Part shown: positions 1 to 7,710 of the stretch, piece after piece | Position numbering within the stretch: position 1 is the stretch's first letter | Layout: each line of letters starts with the position of its first letter | Source of the DNA: Chitinophaga horti | Lineage (GTDB): Bacteria; Bacteroidota; Bacteroidia; Chitinophagales; Chitinophagaceae | NCBI RefSeq assembly: GCF_022867795.2 | Contig: NZ_CP107006.1 | Location: 3,100,001-3,164,000 of the forward strand | Reading direction: 5' to 3' | Length of the DNA stretch: 64,000 nucleotides | Made by a program: the position numbers and the translations under genes | The notes under the pieces: model-generated | Told to the model about the DNA's origin: nothing | Seen by the model: the letters and a program-made list of their open reading frames with translations, nothing else | Databases searched by the model: none

Positions 1-861
1 AAATCCGTTTCCATCAGCGTAGACATGCACCTGGCTGCCATTACCGGCACCCGCCCGGGCATGAAGGAATTTGAAGTGGCGGCCAGGGTAGAAGCCGTAG
101 CCCTGGCTGCGAACGGCCGCCTGGCTTATCCGACGATCCTGAGCATTGACGGTGAGGTATTACACAATCACTATCACGGCAACACCATTGAAGACGGGGA
201 TATGGTATTGGTAGATGCAGGTGCTGAAAACGATATGCACTACGCCGGTGACCTGACCCGTACTTACCCCGGCGGCAAACAGTTCAGCAGCCGTCAGGCC
301 GAGGTGTACAACGCCGTACTGGCTTCTATGGACCATGCCATCAGTCTCCTGAAACCAGGCATAACGTATATGGAAGTACACCGCCAGGCGAACGTAAAAT
401 TGCTGGAAGGCCTGAAAGCCATCGGCCTCGTGACCGGCGATGTGGAAGAAGCGGTTGAAGCCGGCGCCCATACCCTCTTTTTCCAATGCGGCCTCGGTCA
501 CATGATGGGGCTCGACGTGCACGATATGGAAGACCTTGGCGAACAGTACCTGGGGTACACGGATACGCTCATCAAACGCACCGACTTCGGCTGGAAATCG
601 CTCCGCCTCGGCCGCGAGCTGGAGCAGGGTTTTGTGCTCACGGTAGAACCCGGTGTATACATCATCCCACAACTGATCGATCGCTGGAAGGCAGATAACC
701 AACTGCCGCAGTTTATCAATTACTCCCTGCTGGAGCAATACCGCGACTTCGGTGGCATCCGCATAGAGGATAACTTCCTGATCACCGGGAACGGCCACCA
801 GTTGCTGGGCAAATACCTGCCTAAAACACTGAAAGAAATAGAAGCGCTGCGGAACTACTAA
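1..861 (+). CDS. Xaa-Pro aminopeptidase, M24 family (5' end outside window)
   Basis: This is the C-terminal metallopeptidase part of an aminopeptidase P-type enzyme, which removes N-terminal residues ahead of proline. The reading frame is open from base 1, so the N-terminal (creatinase-like) part lies outside the window. The M24 'pita-bread' fold metal ligands are visible in order: VDAGAENDMHYAGD supplies the two aspartates, GLGHMMGLDVHD the histidine, VEPGVY the first glutamate and GIRIEDN the second. A clear terminator follows the stop codon. Seen: all five ligand motifs intact. Known: these five residues bind two divalent metals in the family. Which internal start would be used cannot be judged here. 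Confidence 0.93.
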   Translation, partial: KSVSISVDMHLAAITGTRPGMKEFEVAARVEAVALAANGRLAYPTILSIDGEVLHNHYHGNTIEDGDMVLVDAGAENDMHYAGDLTRTYPGGKQFSSRQAEVYNAVLASMDHAISLLKPGITYMEVHRQANVKLLEGLKAIGLVTGDVEEAVEAGAHTLFFQCGLGHMMGLDVHDMEDLGEQYLGYTDTLIKRTDFGWKSLRLGRELEQGFVLTVEPGVYIIPQLIDRWKADNQLPQFINYSLLEQYRDFGGIRIEDNFLITGNGHQLLGKYLPKTLKEIEALRNY

Positions 862-879
862 ATCCCGGCTAATTAAAGG

Positions 880-914
880 AAGCTGCGGTCACCGGTGGTG
901 GCCGCAGCTTTTTT
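880..914 (+). terminator. Rho-independent terminator after aminopeptidase gene
   Basis: Arms AGCTGCGG (881-888) and CCGCAGCT (902-909) flank a 13-nt loop and are followed by a run of T (909-914). It sits 19 nt after the aminopeptidase stop and runs into the stop codon of the converging small gene, so it may serve the rightward gene mainly. Confidence 0.85.
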
Positions 915-1275
915 AATAGATCGTAAGGAAAGCCGTGTAAATAATATTCACATTAAACGTTGCATAGCCCGCATCGGTGGTCACCGAGTTACCATTCAAC
1001 GTAAACGTACGCGTGCCGGGTGCGGATGTATACACGTTGATCGTGTAATAACCAGGCGTGAGCGGCCCGTATCCCATACCCGTACCGGGGTTAAGGGTGG
1101 CGCTCAATGAAGTAGGGCCATACACGTACAGGCTGCCGTAATAGTTGGGGCTGTTCATTACATTTAAGCCGATGCTATCAAACACCTTTGCAGGAGCAGA
1201 AGCCTGGGTCGTGCTGTACTGAAGCGGAATGGCGGCCAGTACGCAAATGAATACGCTGAGGAGTAGTTTTTTCAT
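913..1275 (-). CDS. Small secreted protein of unknown function
   Basis: A 120-residue protein starting at ATG 1275 (MKKLLLSVFICVLAAIPLQYSTTQASA), a typical signal peptide. The upstream in-frame extension to 1362 lacks any such feature, so I chose the internal ATG. The mature part is rich in Ser, Thr, Gly and Tyr with alternating hydrophobic residues (YGSLYVYGP, GYYTINVYTSAPGTRTF), which suggests a small beta-sandwich exported to the periplasm or surface. No family was recognised. It converges on the aminopeptidase gene and shares its terminator region. Function unknown. Confidence 0.7.
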   Translation of the reverse strand: MKKLLLSVFICVLAAIPLQYSTTQASAPAKVFDSIGLNVMNSPNYYGSLYVYGPTSLSATLNPGTGMGYGPLTPGYYTINVYTSAPGTRTFTLNGNSVTTDAGYATFNVNIIYTAFLTIY

Positions 1276-1383
1276 AACAATGCAGTTTAAGTGAAACGGA
1301 ATGAGGGGTACAATCGACTCACAATGTAACCCGTCTGACTGCAACCGAATTGCGGCCGCCAACGTAATCCCGTCACTTATACC

Positions 1384-1391
1384 TATCTTTA
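1384..1391 (+). promoter_or_regulatory. Bacteroidota-type -7 box next to a start codon
   Basis: TATCTTTA lies four bases before the ATG of the HEAGH protein and fits the Bacteroidota -7 consensus TAnnTTTG except for the last base. No good -33 element was found at the usual spacing. The position implies a leaderless or nearly leaderless transcript. Confidence 0.4.
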
Positions 1392-1395
1392 CCGG

Positions 1396-1899
1396 ATGAT
1401 TAAGGACGATGCCTCTTTTAAAATCGCCGTGGACTTTATCTGGTCGATAGGTATTCCGGTAATATTTACCACCCTACCCGAAGGTACTTTTCTCCCCGGC
1501 GCGCTCATTCAAAACGGGCACCTCATCATCGATACAGATAAACTCCTCTACCCGGGAGATATTCTCCACGAAGCCGGCCACATCGCCGTTGTTCCCGCCG
1601 CAGAGCGTGGCACCTTGCACAACGACAACATTCCCTTACGCATGCACCGCGAAGCCGAAGAAATGATGGCTATTGCATGGTCGTACGCCGCATGTTTATA
1701 TCTTGACATCAGCGCTTATTTTGTATTCCATGATCATGGTTATAAAGGAGGCGGCAAAGAAATAGCCGACAACTTCAATGATGGCCGCTACATCGGGGTT
1801 TCGATGCTGCAGTTCGCCGGCATGTCTGGCGAACCGAAGCAGTCGGCCGCTTTAGGGCTACCGGCTTTCCCTGAGATGGCGAAATGGTTGAGGGATTAG
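1396..1899 (+). CDS. Hypothetical protein with HEAGH zinc-site motif
   Basis: A 167-residue cytoplasmic protein with no signal peptide or membrane segment. Residues 58-62 read HEAGH, the HExxH zinc-binding signature of metallopeptidases, preceded by DILxEAGH-like hydrophobic context. HREAEEMMAIAWSYAA (about residues 82-97) could give a third ligand. The motif resembles ImmA/IrrE-type peptidases but the surrounding sequence is not a clear match, so the family is left open. Its TAG stop overlaps the TAA stop of the converging histidine kinase gene by two shared bases (1896-1899 region). A -7-like box lies directly in front of the start. Confidence 0.75.
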   Translation: MIKDDASFKIAVDFIWSIGIPVIFTTLPEGTFLPGALIQNGHLIIDTDKLLYPGDILHEAGHIAVVPAAERGTLHNDNIPLRMHREAEEMMAIAWSYAACLYLDISAYFVFHDHGYKGGGKEIADNFNDGRYIGVSMLQFAGMSGEPKQSAALGLPAFPEMAKWLRD

Positions 1900-3167
1900 A
1901 GTTTAATCGTAAACCTCGTATCCCCCACCCCGTAGGTTTTTAACGCAAACGTATACCCATGATTCAACAAAATCTCCCGCACCAGGGTAAGGCCTATTCC
2001 CTGGCCGTCTTTCTTTGTGCTGTAAAACGGGGAGAAGAGTTGTGCAGCCGCTTCGTCCGCAATACCGCTACCATTGTCTGCGATCACGATTTCGCACGGC
2101 GAAGGTTGCGAGGTAATACGGATTACGCCGTTTTGTGACACCGCTTCCAGGCTGTTTTTGAGGATGTTGATAAACGCCTGTTCCAGCAGCTGTTCATCCG
2201 CTTGCAACAGCCATTCGCCGGCAGGCACATCCAGTTCGATCACTGCATGTTTCTCGGTTGCCCTGGCCTCCATAAGGCGGGCGACGGAGCGTAACAGACG
2301 GTGTATGTCGATCGTCCGTTTGGAGGGTTCGGGCAACTTGACCAGGTCGGCAAAGTTGCGCATGAATACGTTCAGGTTCTCATTACGGGCGATCGCTACT
2401 TCCATTGCTTCGCGCAGCTGAGGGAAGAGGGTATCTGCTTTGAGGGCAGAGCCGATGATGGAGTTGACCGGACCGACGGTGTTGTTTACTTCATGTGCCA
2501 TCATGCGGATCACCTTTTCGTACACCTTTTTTTCGGTGGCCAGTATTTCCGCCGTCAGTTCTTCGATCATCACGAAGTGGCGGGGAAAGCCGCGGTCGAT
2601 GAAGTGGGATTTCTGTATTTTATAAGTGTGAAAACTATCGAGGGTTACCGTGCGAGCTTCGCCGGATTGCAGGTTACGGGCTTGCAGGAACATGGGATGC
2701 GCCAACACACTGTCTTCGTTATATTCACGCAGGCCCATCAGCTGTAAGGCTTTCGGATTTACCTGCTGCACGTCGCCGTTGTAATCGAGGATCATAATGC
2801 CCGTAGGCGATGTACTTACGAGCTTTTCGAGGAAGTAGTGCTGTTCGGCCTGCTGCACCCGTTCGCTGCGCAGCTTTTCGATCATTTGGTTGTATACGTC
2901 GATCAGCTGGTCCATTTCATGTTTGCCCGTGTGTACGAACTTTACATTAAAGTCCTGGTCGCGGATGGCATCTACGCCTTGCATTAGAGTCTTGAGCGGG
3001 CGGATCAGCTCACGGTATAACCGCCAGGCGATGAGGGCCGACAATATCACCAACCCTTCCGACGCAATAAACAGTATCTTTTTCTCCCGGAATACGAAGT
3101 AACTCAGCACCAGCGTAAGCCCGTGCAGGATCACCACGAAAAGAATGTACTTAGTCCGAAGTTTCAT
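1896..3167 (-). CDS. Sensor histidine kinase, NtrY/AtoS-like
   Basis: A 423-residue membrane histidine kinase. Two N-terminal membrane segments (about 7-25 and 31-50) lead into a HAMP linker (51-100), a PAS domain (112-205), and a transmitter with H225 in MMAHEVNNT, the N-box at NILKNSLEA (335-343), DNGSGI (364-369) and GQGIGL (388-393). The start at ATG 3167 overlaps the upstream response-regulator gene by 17 bases, which signals translational coupling. The longer frame to 3209 would lie wholly inside that gene and add no domain, so I rejected it. Last gene of the exporter operon; probably phosphorylates the sigma-54-type regulator encoded just before it. The signal is unknown. Confidence 0.92.
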   Translation of the reverse strand: MKLRTKYILFVVILHGLTLVLSYFVFREKKILFIASEGLVILSALIAWRLYRELIRPLKTLMQGVDAIRDQDFNVKFVHTGKHEMDQLIDVYNQMIEKLRSERVQQAEQHYFLEKLVSTSPTGIMILDYNGDVQQVNPKALQLMGLREYNEDSVLAHPMFLQARNLQSGEARTVTLDSFHTYKIQKSHFIDRGFPRHFVMIEELTAEILATEKKVYEKVIRMMAHEVNNTVGPVNSIIGSALKADTLFPQLREAMEVAIARNENLNVFMRNFADLVKLPEPSKRTIDIHRLLRSVARLMEARATEKHAVIELDVPAGEWLLQADEQLLEQAFINILKNSLEAVSQNGVIRITSQPSPCEIVIADNGSGIADEAAAQLFSPFYSTKKDGQGIGLTLVREILLNHGYTFALKTYGVGDTRFTIKL

Positions 3168-4524
3168 CGTACGGAATGTTATATTTTTCCAGGCGCCTGT
3201 ACAGCGCACTGCGGGTTAATCCCAGCGATACCGCTGCCTTGGCTACACGATGCTGATGAAACAACATGGCGCGTTTGATCATCTCAATTTCCAGTTCCTC
3301 TAACGTGATCGACCCCACGCCCGGTAATTGCAGGTTGCCCGTTTTCACCGGCGACAGTTCCAGCTGCGATTGAAAATCCGACTGGTCCAGCTGCTCGCCG
3401 CGGCTCACCAGGATCGTACGTTCCACCAGGTTTTTCAGCTGGCGGATGTTGCCCGGTAAGGGCAACCGTTGCAGCCATTTCATGGCAGACGGCGTTACGC
3501 GTACATCCGGGCGCTGGTAAATCTCTTTCAGGTTATTGATGAAACTGTTCACCAGCAACGGAATATCTTTCGGTCGCTCGCGCAGCGCAGGCAATTTAAT
3601 AGTAATGAGGTTGATACGATACAGCAGGTCTTCCCGAAACGTGCCTGTGGCTGCCATATCATGGAGGTTTTTGTTCGTGGCGCATACCACGCGAACATCC
3701 GTCACCTTGGTGCGACTGCTGCCTAACACTTCATACGTGCGGTCCTGCAATACGCGCAATAGTTTTACCTGGCTGCCGGCGTCGAGGTCGCCAATTTCAT
3801 CTAAAAAGATCGTGCCCTTGTTGGCCAGTTCAAAGCGGCCTACCCGGTCGTAACGCGCATCTGTAAAAGCCCCGCGCATATGCCCGAACATCTCGCTTTC
3901 GAACAGGCTGGTAGAGATGCCGCCCAGGTTCACTTTCACGAACGGCTTGTGGCGGCGCTGACTGTTGTGGTGAATAGCCTCGGCGATCAGTTCTTTACCC
4001 GTACCACTTTCGCCCATGATGAGCACCGATGCATCTGTAGCAGCTACCCGGCCAATCGTTTCCAGTATCTGCATCATCGCCGGATCTTCCCCGATGATCT
4101 GCCTGAAATTATATTGCTCGTCGAGCTGGCGGCGCGTGCCCTGTAAAGGTTTGCTGGTGCGCAGGTCCAGCAGTGTACGGATACTTTGTAACAGGCTGTC
4201 GTTGTTCCAGGGCTTAGTTACAAAGTCGTTGGCACCCAGTTTCATGCCCTGCACGGCCAGTTCTATGCTGCCCCAGCCGGTAATGAGAATGATGGGTACC
4301 GTGGCATTGAGCTGGCGCAGCTTCTGAAGCAGCTCCATCCCCTCCCGGCCCGAAGTGTCCAGCGAGAAGTTCAGGTCCAGCAGGATCAGCGAAGGCGGCG
4401 TGTTTGACACCACCCGCAGCGCTTCTTCCCGGGTGCCTGCTGCGGAAGCGGTAAATCCCTCCTGCTGCAATAACAGCAAGAGGGACGTACGCACCGCTAT
4501 ATCGTCATCAATAATTAAAATCAT
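3151..4524 (-). CDS. Sigma-54-dependent response regulator, NtrC family
   Basis: A 457-residue regulator with three domains: REC (1-120; D6-D8 acidic pocket, D50 phosphoacceptor, K104), AAA+ (about 140-375; Walker A GESGTGKE at 171-178, Walker B LDEIGD at 241-246) and a C-terminal Fis-type helix-turn-helix (about 415-455, AAVSLGLTRSALYRRLEKY). The loop that contacts sigma-54, normally GAFTGA, reads GAFTDA (219-224 region). It should bind an enhancer and open a sigma-54 promoter after phosphorylation by the overlapping kinase. It sits 22 nt after the permease gene, as part of the exporter operon; a fitting palindrome and -24/-12 element lie ahead of the operon's first gene. Confidence 0.95.
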   Translation of the reverse strand: MILIIDDDIAVRTSLLLLLQQEGFTASAAGTREEALRVVSNTPPSLILLDLNFSLDTSGREGMELLQKLRQLNATVPIILITGWGSIELAVQGMKLGANDFVTKPWNNDSLLQSIRTLLDLRTSKPLQGTRRQLDEQYNFRQIIGEDPAMMQILETIGRVAATDASVLIMGESGTGKELIAEAIHHNSQRRHKPFVKVNLGGISTSLFESEMFGHMRGAFTDARYDRVGRFELANKGTIFLDEIGDLDAGSQVKLLRVLQDRTYEVLGSSRTKVTDVRVVCATNKNLHDMAATGTFREDLLYRINLITIKLPALRERPKDIPLLVNSFINNLKEIYQRPDVRVTPSAMKWLQRLPLPGNIRQLKNLVERTILVSRGEQLDQSDFQSQLELSPVKTGNLQLPGVGSITLEELEIEMIKRAMLFHQHRVAKAAVSLGLTRSALYRRLEKYNIPYDETSD

Positions 4525-4546
4525 CTGGTCGTAAAAATAACATTAT

Positions 4547-5734
4547 TTAATCTTCATGTAAAGCGATGGCCGGGTAAATGGCAGCCGCTTCCCGGCCGGG
4601 ATAAATGGAGCATATAAATACGAGCACATAAACGAACAAAGTGGCCAGCAGCATGCCCGTCACATATACACCCGACGGCAAATTAAACACATCGAGCAGG
4701 GGAAACTGCACGGCGAAGAATAAGCCGAGTAAGATGGCGATCGTCGTCAGTACCAGCATCTCTCCCATGATCTGCCACGACACATTGCCTGCAGTGGCCC
4801 CGATGGCGCGGCGCAACCCTATCTCCTGCCGGCGGCGGCTGATATTGTACCACAGCACCCCGAACATGCCCAAGGCCACGTTAATCACGAGGAAAGCCGC
4901 AATTACACCGGCCGTTACCACGGGGATGGCCATTTCACGGTTCTTCCGTGCCAGCTGATTCGGCAAACGCTGTATTTCAATCGTAGCACCTTTGAGCGTC
5001 GACGTCAGCCGGTCGTGAACCTGTCCTTCGAATGCCGCATCTACCGATGGATCTACCCGCAACAGCAACATGCCTGTCCAGCTATAGAAACCAGTATCGG
5101 CACGTTCGTAAATACCGACCTTCGGCGTTGCGTAGTCGCCTTCATGTTTCATGTCCTTTATCACTCCCACTATCACCCTTCTGTCGGTACCATCCATACC
5201 AAAAACCACTTCTTTACCAACAGACTCGCCATTGGGGAACATTTCTTTTTCCAGCAGTTCATTGATCACCACCGGCTTGCGCGTACCACCGGCATCCTGG
5301 GCAGCATACCAGCGACCCTTCGTTACTTCCAGCTGCAATACCTCCGGCAGATCGTCTTCCGCCTGGTAATTCATCGCACTGTATTCCCGGTCATTATACT
5401 TAAACGTATTACCGTTTATACTGTTGGAAAACGGTGTGTTATAGCTCATATAAGCCGCGGCCCGAACGCCCGGTGTGGCCAGCAGCTGTTTCTTCACACC
5501 GGTGAGTATCATCATCAGTGAATCTGCCCGTGAAGTGCCGGGCTTGTGATTGGAAATATTGATGCTCCATACATTTTCATGCCGGAAGTTACGCGGGTGT
5601 GCGTAGTTGCGGTAGTAAAACACCCCGGCCGAAAAGATGCCGAATACTACCAGGTACGCCACCATAATTTCCAGGATCAGCAAAAAGTGCTGCCGCTTTT
5701 TATTCCAAATCAGTTTAAAAAAGTGACTGATCAT
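4547..5734 (-). CDS. ABC exporter permease, MacB/FtsX type (second copy)
   Basis: A 395-residue permease with one N-terminal membrane helix (about 18-38), a periplasmic MacB_PCD domain (about 45-260), and three C-terminal helices in an FtsX domain (AAFLVINVALGMFGVLWY, EMLVLTTIAILLGLFF, MLLATLFVYVLVFICSIYPG). The conserved RRRQEIGLRRAIGA linker of the FtsX family is clear at about 305-318. It follows the first permease by 27 nt and is only distantly similar to it, so the two probably form a heterodimer with the encoded ATPase. It likely exports a peptide, lipid or toxic compound through HlyD and TolC; the substrate cannot be read from sequence. Confidence 0.9.
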   Translation of the reverse strand: MISHFFKLIWNKKRQHFLLILEIMVAYLVVFGIFSAGVFYYRNYAHPRNFRHENVWSINISNHKPGTSRADSLMMILTGVKKQLLATPGVRAAAYMSYNTPFSNSINGNTFKYNDREYSAMNYQAEDDLPEVLQLEVTKGRWYAAQDAGGTRKPVVINELLEKEMFPNGESVGKEVVFGMDGTDRRVIVGVIKDMKHEGDYATPKVGIYERADTGFYSWTGMLLLRVDPSVDAAFEGQVHDRLTSTLKGATIEIQRLPNQLARKNREMAIPVVTAGVIAAFLVINVALGMFGVLWYNISRRRQEIGLRRAIGATAGNVSWQIMGEMLVLTTIAILLGLFFAVQFPLLDVFNLPSGVYVTGMLLATLFVYVLVFICSIYPGREAAAIYPAIALHED

Positions 5735-5761
5735 TTTGTAATTTTTTAGTTTAAACAGATC

Positions 5762-7000
5762 TTATACCGCCTTCAACGCCCGCACCACCTGTAACCGCGA
5801 CATCCGCCAGGCCGGGTACACGCCCGACAGCAGGCCGAACACGAGGCACATCAGCAGGCTGATAAATAGCACCTTAAGATTGAGCGTCAGGTCGGCATTG
5901 GGAATGAAGCCATTCGTATTAAAAATGGTGATCGCTATCCAGGAGAACAGCAGGCCGATAAGGCCACCGATCAGTGTGAGTATCAGGTTTTCGATCACGA
6001 ACTGGATCGCGAGCACATTGGAGGATGCGCCGAACGCCTTACGCACACCGATCTCCGACGAACGCTCCATGATACGGCTGGCGTTTACGTTCACCAGGTT
6101 AAGCGTGGGTAGCAGCATGAACAGGAACAGGCCACTATAAATAATGATCATAAATTTCAGGTAGCCGTCCCCGCCTGCTTTTGTGCGCATGATGCCCCGC
6201 GTAAAACTGACCATATACGGATCTGCATGCACATCCACCTGGCTCATATCACCATCTCCTTTCAGCTTCGATGCCATTGCCTGGAACTCGCGTTGCATCG
6301 CCGGCACCTCGGCCTCGGAGCGGGCCACCAGCGTCATCAGGTAACCACCATGCAAACGCGTGCCTGTCAGATCACTTTTACCCACAGTGAAAGGAAGGTA
6401 CATATCTCCCGAAGTATACCTGTCAGACCCCGGCGCATCTTTCACAACACCGATCACCCGGAATTTATCACTATCCGCATGTATATCTTTACCCACCACA
6501 TTACTTATATCACCAAAGTACCGCTCCTTCAACCCCTGCGAAATCACCGCCACCTTCTCACTGTTATCGACCTGCTGTTGCCCGTAAGCCTTTCCTTCCA
6601 GGAAATCGAAATCAAAAGCCCGGAAGAAATCGGCGTTCGTATGTTTCACAGCGATGGCTACCTTTTTGGTACCCAGGTAAGTATTAAAAGTGCCGCCCTC
6701 CGTGGTCATGACCGCAAATTCGGGCGTGGCCAGTTTGCTGATATACGTTTTATAAAAATAGTAACTCATCGGACCACTATTCGTCCACCCTTTTTCAGGG
6801 TTGGTAAGCATGATGCGCGGTATATACAGCGTACGCGCCCGTTTCGTGTCGGGATACCCCGGGTCGGCAAAAAAGTCGTACAACGACGTGAGCGACATCA
6901 GTATCGTGAGCGTTAAACTGATACCAAAGAGGCTGATGAACGTAAAGAACTTTCGGCGCTTCAGCACGGCGATGGCTATCTTAAAATAATTTTTCAGCAT
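5762..7000 (-). CDS. ABC exporter permease, MacB/FtsX type (first copy)
   Basis: A 412-residue permease with the same plan as its neighbour: N-terminal helix (KFFTFISLFGISLTLTILMSL, about 17-37), a large periplasmic MacB_PCD domain, and three C-terminal helices carrying the FtsX linker (ERSSEIGVRKAFGAS, about 310-324) and the terminal GVYPAWRMSRLQVVRALK motif. It starts 23 nt after the ATPase gene. The two permease halves, the ATPase, HlyD and TolC together match a MacAB-TolC-like tripartite machine, but with two separate permeases and a free-standing ATPase. Confidence 0.9.
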   Translation of the reverse strand: MLKNYFKIAIAVLKRRKFFTFISLFGISLTLTILMSLTSLYDFFADPGYPDTKRARTLYIPRIMLTNPEKGWTNSGPMSYYFYKTYISKLATPEFAVMTTEGGTFNTYLGTKKVAIAVKHTNADFFRAFDFDFLEGKAYGQQQVDNSEKVAVISQGLKERYFGDISNVVGKDIHADSDKFRVIGVVKDAPGSDRYTSGDMYLPFTVGKSDLTGTRLHGGYLMTLVARSEAEVPAMQREFQAMASKLKGDGDMSQVDVHADPYMVSFTRGIMRTKAGGDGYLKFMIIIYSGLFLFMLLPTLNLVNVNASRIMERSSEIGVRKAFGASSNVLAIQFVIENLILTLIGGLIGLLFSWIAITIFNTNGFIPNADLTLNLKVLFISLLMCLVFGLLSGVYPAWRMSRLQVVRALKAV

Positions 7001-7023
7001 AGAAATAGTTTGATCTGATCAAG

Positions 7024-7689
7024 TTATTGTACCTGTGCCCCGTCGAACAGCCTTACCAGTCGATGCGTGCGGCGCGCCATCTGCTCGTCGTGCGTTACCA
7101 TGACGATCGTAGTACCTTCGTTTTTGTTCAGGTGCAGCAGGATGTCCATCACCTCGTTGCCCATGGCACTATCCAGGTTACCGGTGGGCTCATCCGCCAG
7201 TATGATTTGCGGCAGTCCGACAATAGCCCGCGCAATGGCGACACGCTGTTTTTGCCCGCCCGACAACTGGTTCGGGAAGTGTTTCAGGCGGTTGCTCAGT
7301 CCTACCTTGGCCAGCGCCTCTGTCGCCAGGCGTTTACGGTCGGCCGCTGTGGCTTTGCGGTAGAGTAACGGCAGTTCCACGTTATCGAGCACCCGCAGGT
7401 CGTTGATAAGGTGATAACTCTGGAAGATGAAACCGATGTGCCGGTTCCGGAAGTGTGCAAGTTGTTTGTCGTTCAGCTTTTGGGTAGATTCATTGCTGAT
7501 ACGCACATCGCCGCGCGAGGGCACGTCGAGCAGCCCCATGATATTGAGCAACGTACTTTTTCCGCAGCCGGAGGGGCCCATGATCGACAGGAACTCACCT
7601 TTGGGCACTTCCAGGTTAATCTTGCTGAGGGCCTGCGTTTCTACCGTATCGGTGCGGTATACTTTTTCGATGCTTTGTAATGTGATCAT
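7024..7689 (-). CDS. ABC transporter ATPase, MacB/LolD type
   Basis: A 221-residue ATPase with every motif of the family: Walker A GPSGCGKST (38-46), Q-loop FQSYHLINDL (89-98), signature LSGGQKQRVAIARA (142-155), Walker B ILADEP (163-168), and the H-loop in MVTHDEQMARR near 198. Length and the GNLDS motif after Walker B fit the LolD/MacB/FtsE group that pairs with FtsX-type permeases. The gene lies 21 nt after the TolC gene and 23 nt before the first permease gene, so it surely energises those permeases. Confidence 0.95.
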   Translation of the reverse strand: MITLQSIEKVYRTDTVETQALSKINLEVPKGEFLSIMGPSGCGKSTLLNIMGLLDVPSRGDVRISNESTQKLNDKQLAHFRNRHIGFIFQSYHLINDLRVLDNVELPLLYRKATAADRKRLATEALAKVGLSNRLKHFPNQLSGGQKQRVAIARAIVGLPQIILADEPTGNLDSAMGNEVMDILLHLNKNEGTTIVMVTHDEQMARRTHRLVRLFDGAQVQ

Positions 7690-7710
7690 TATACAGGTTG
7701 TTAAAATGGT

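Noticed and set aside
160..798. 212-codon minus-strand frame inside the aminopeptidase gene
   Set aside because: The plus strand has all five metal ligands of M24 peptidases in order; the minus frame shows no features.
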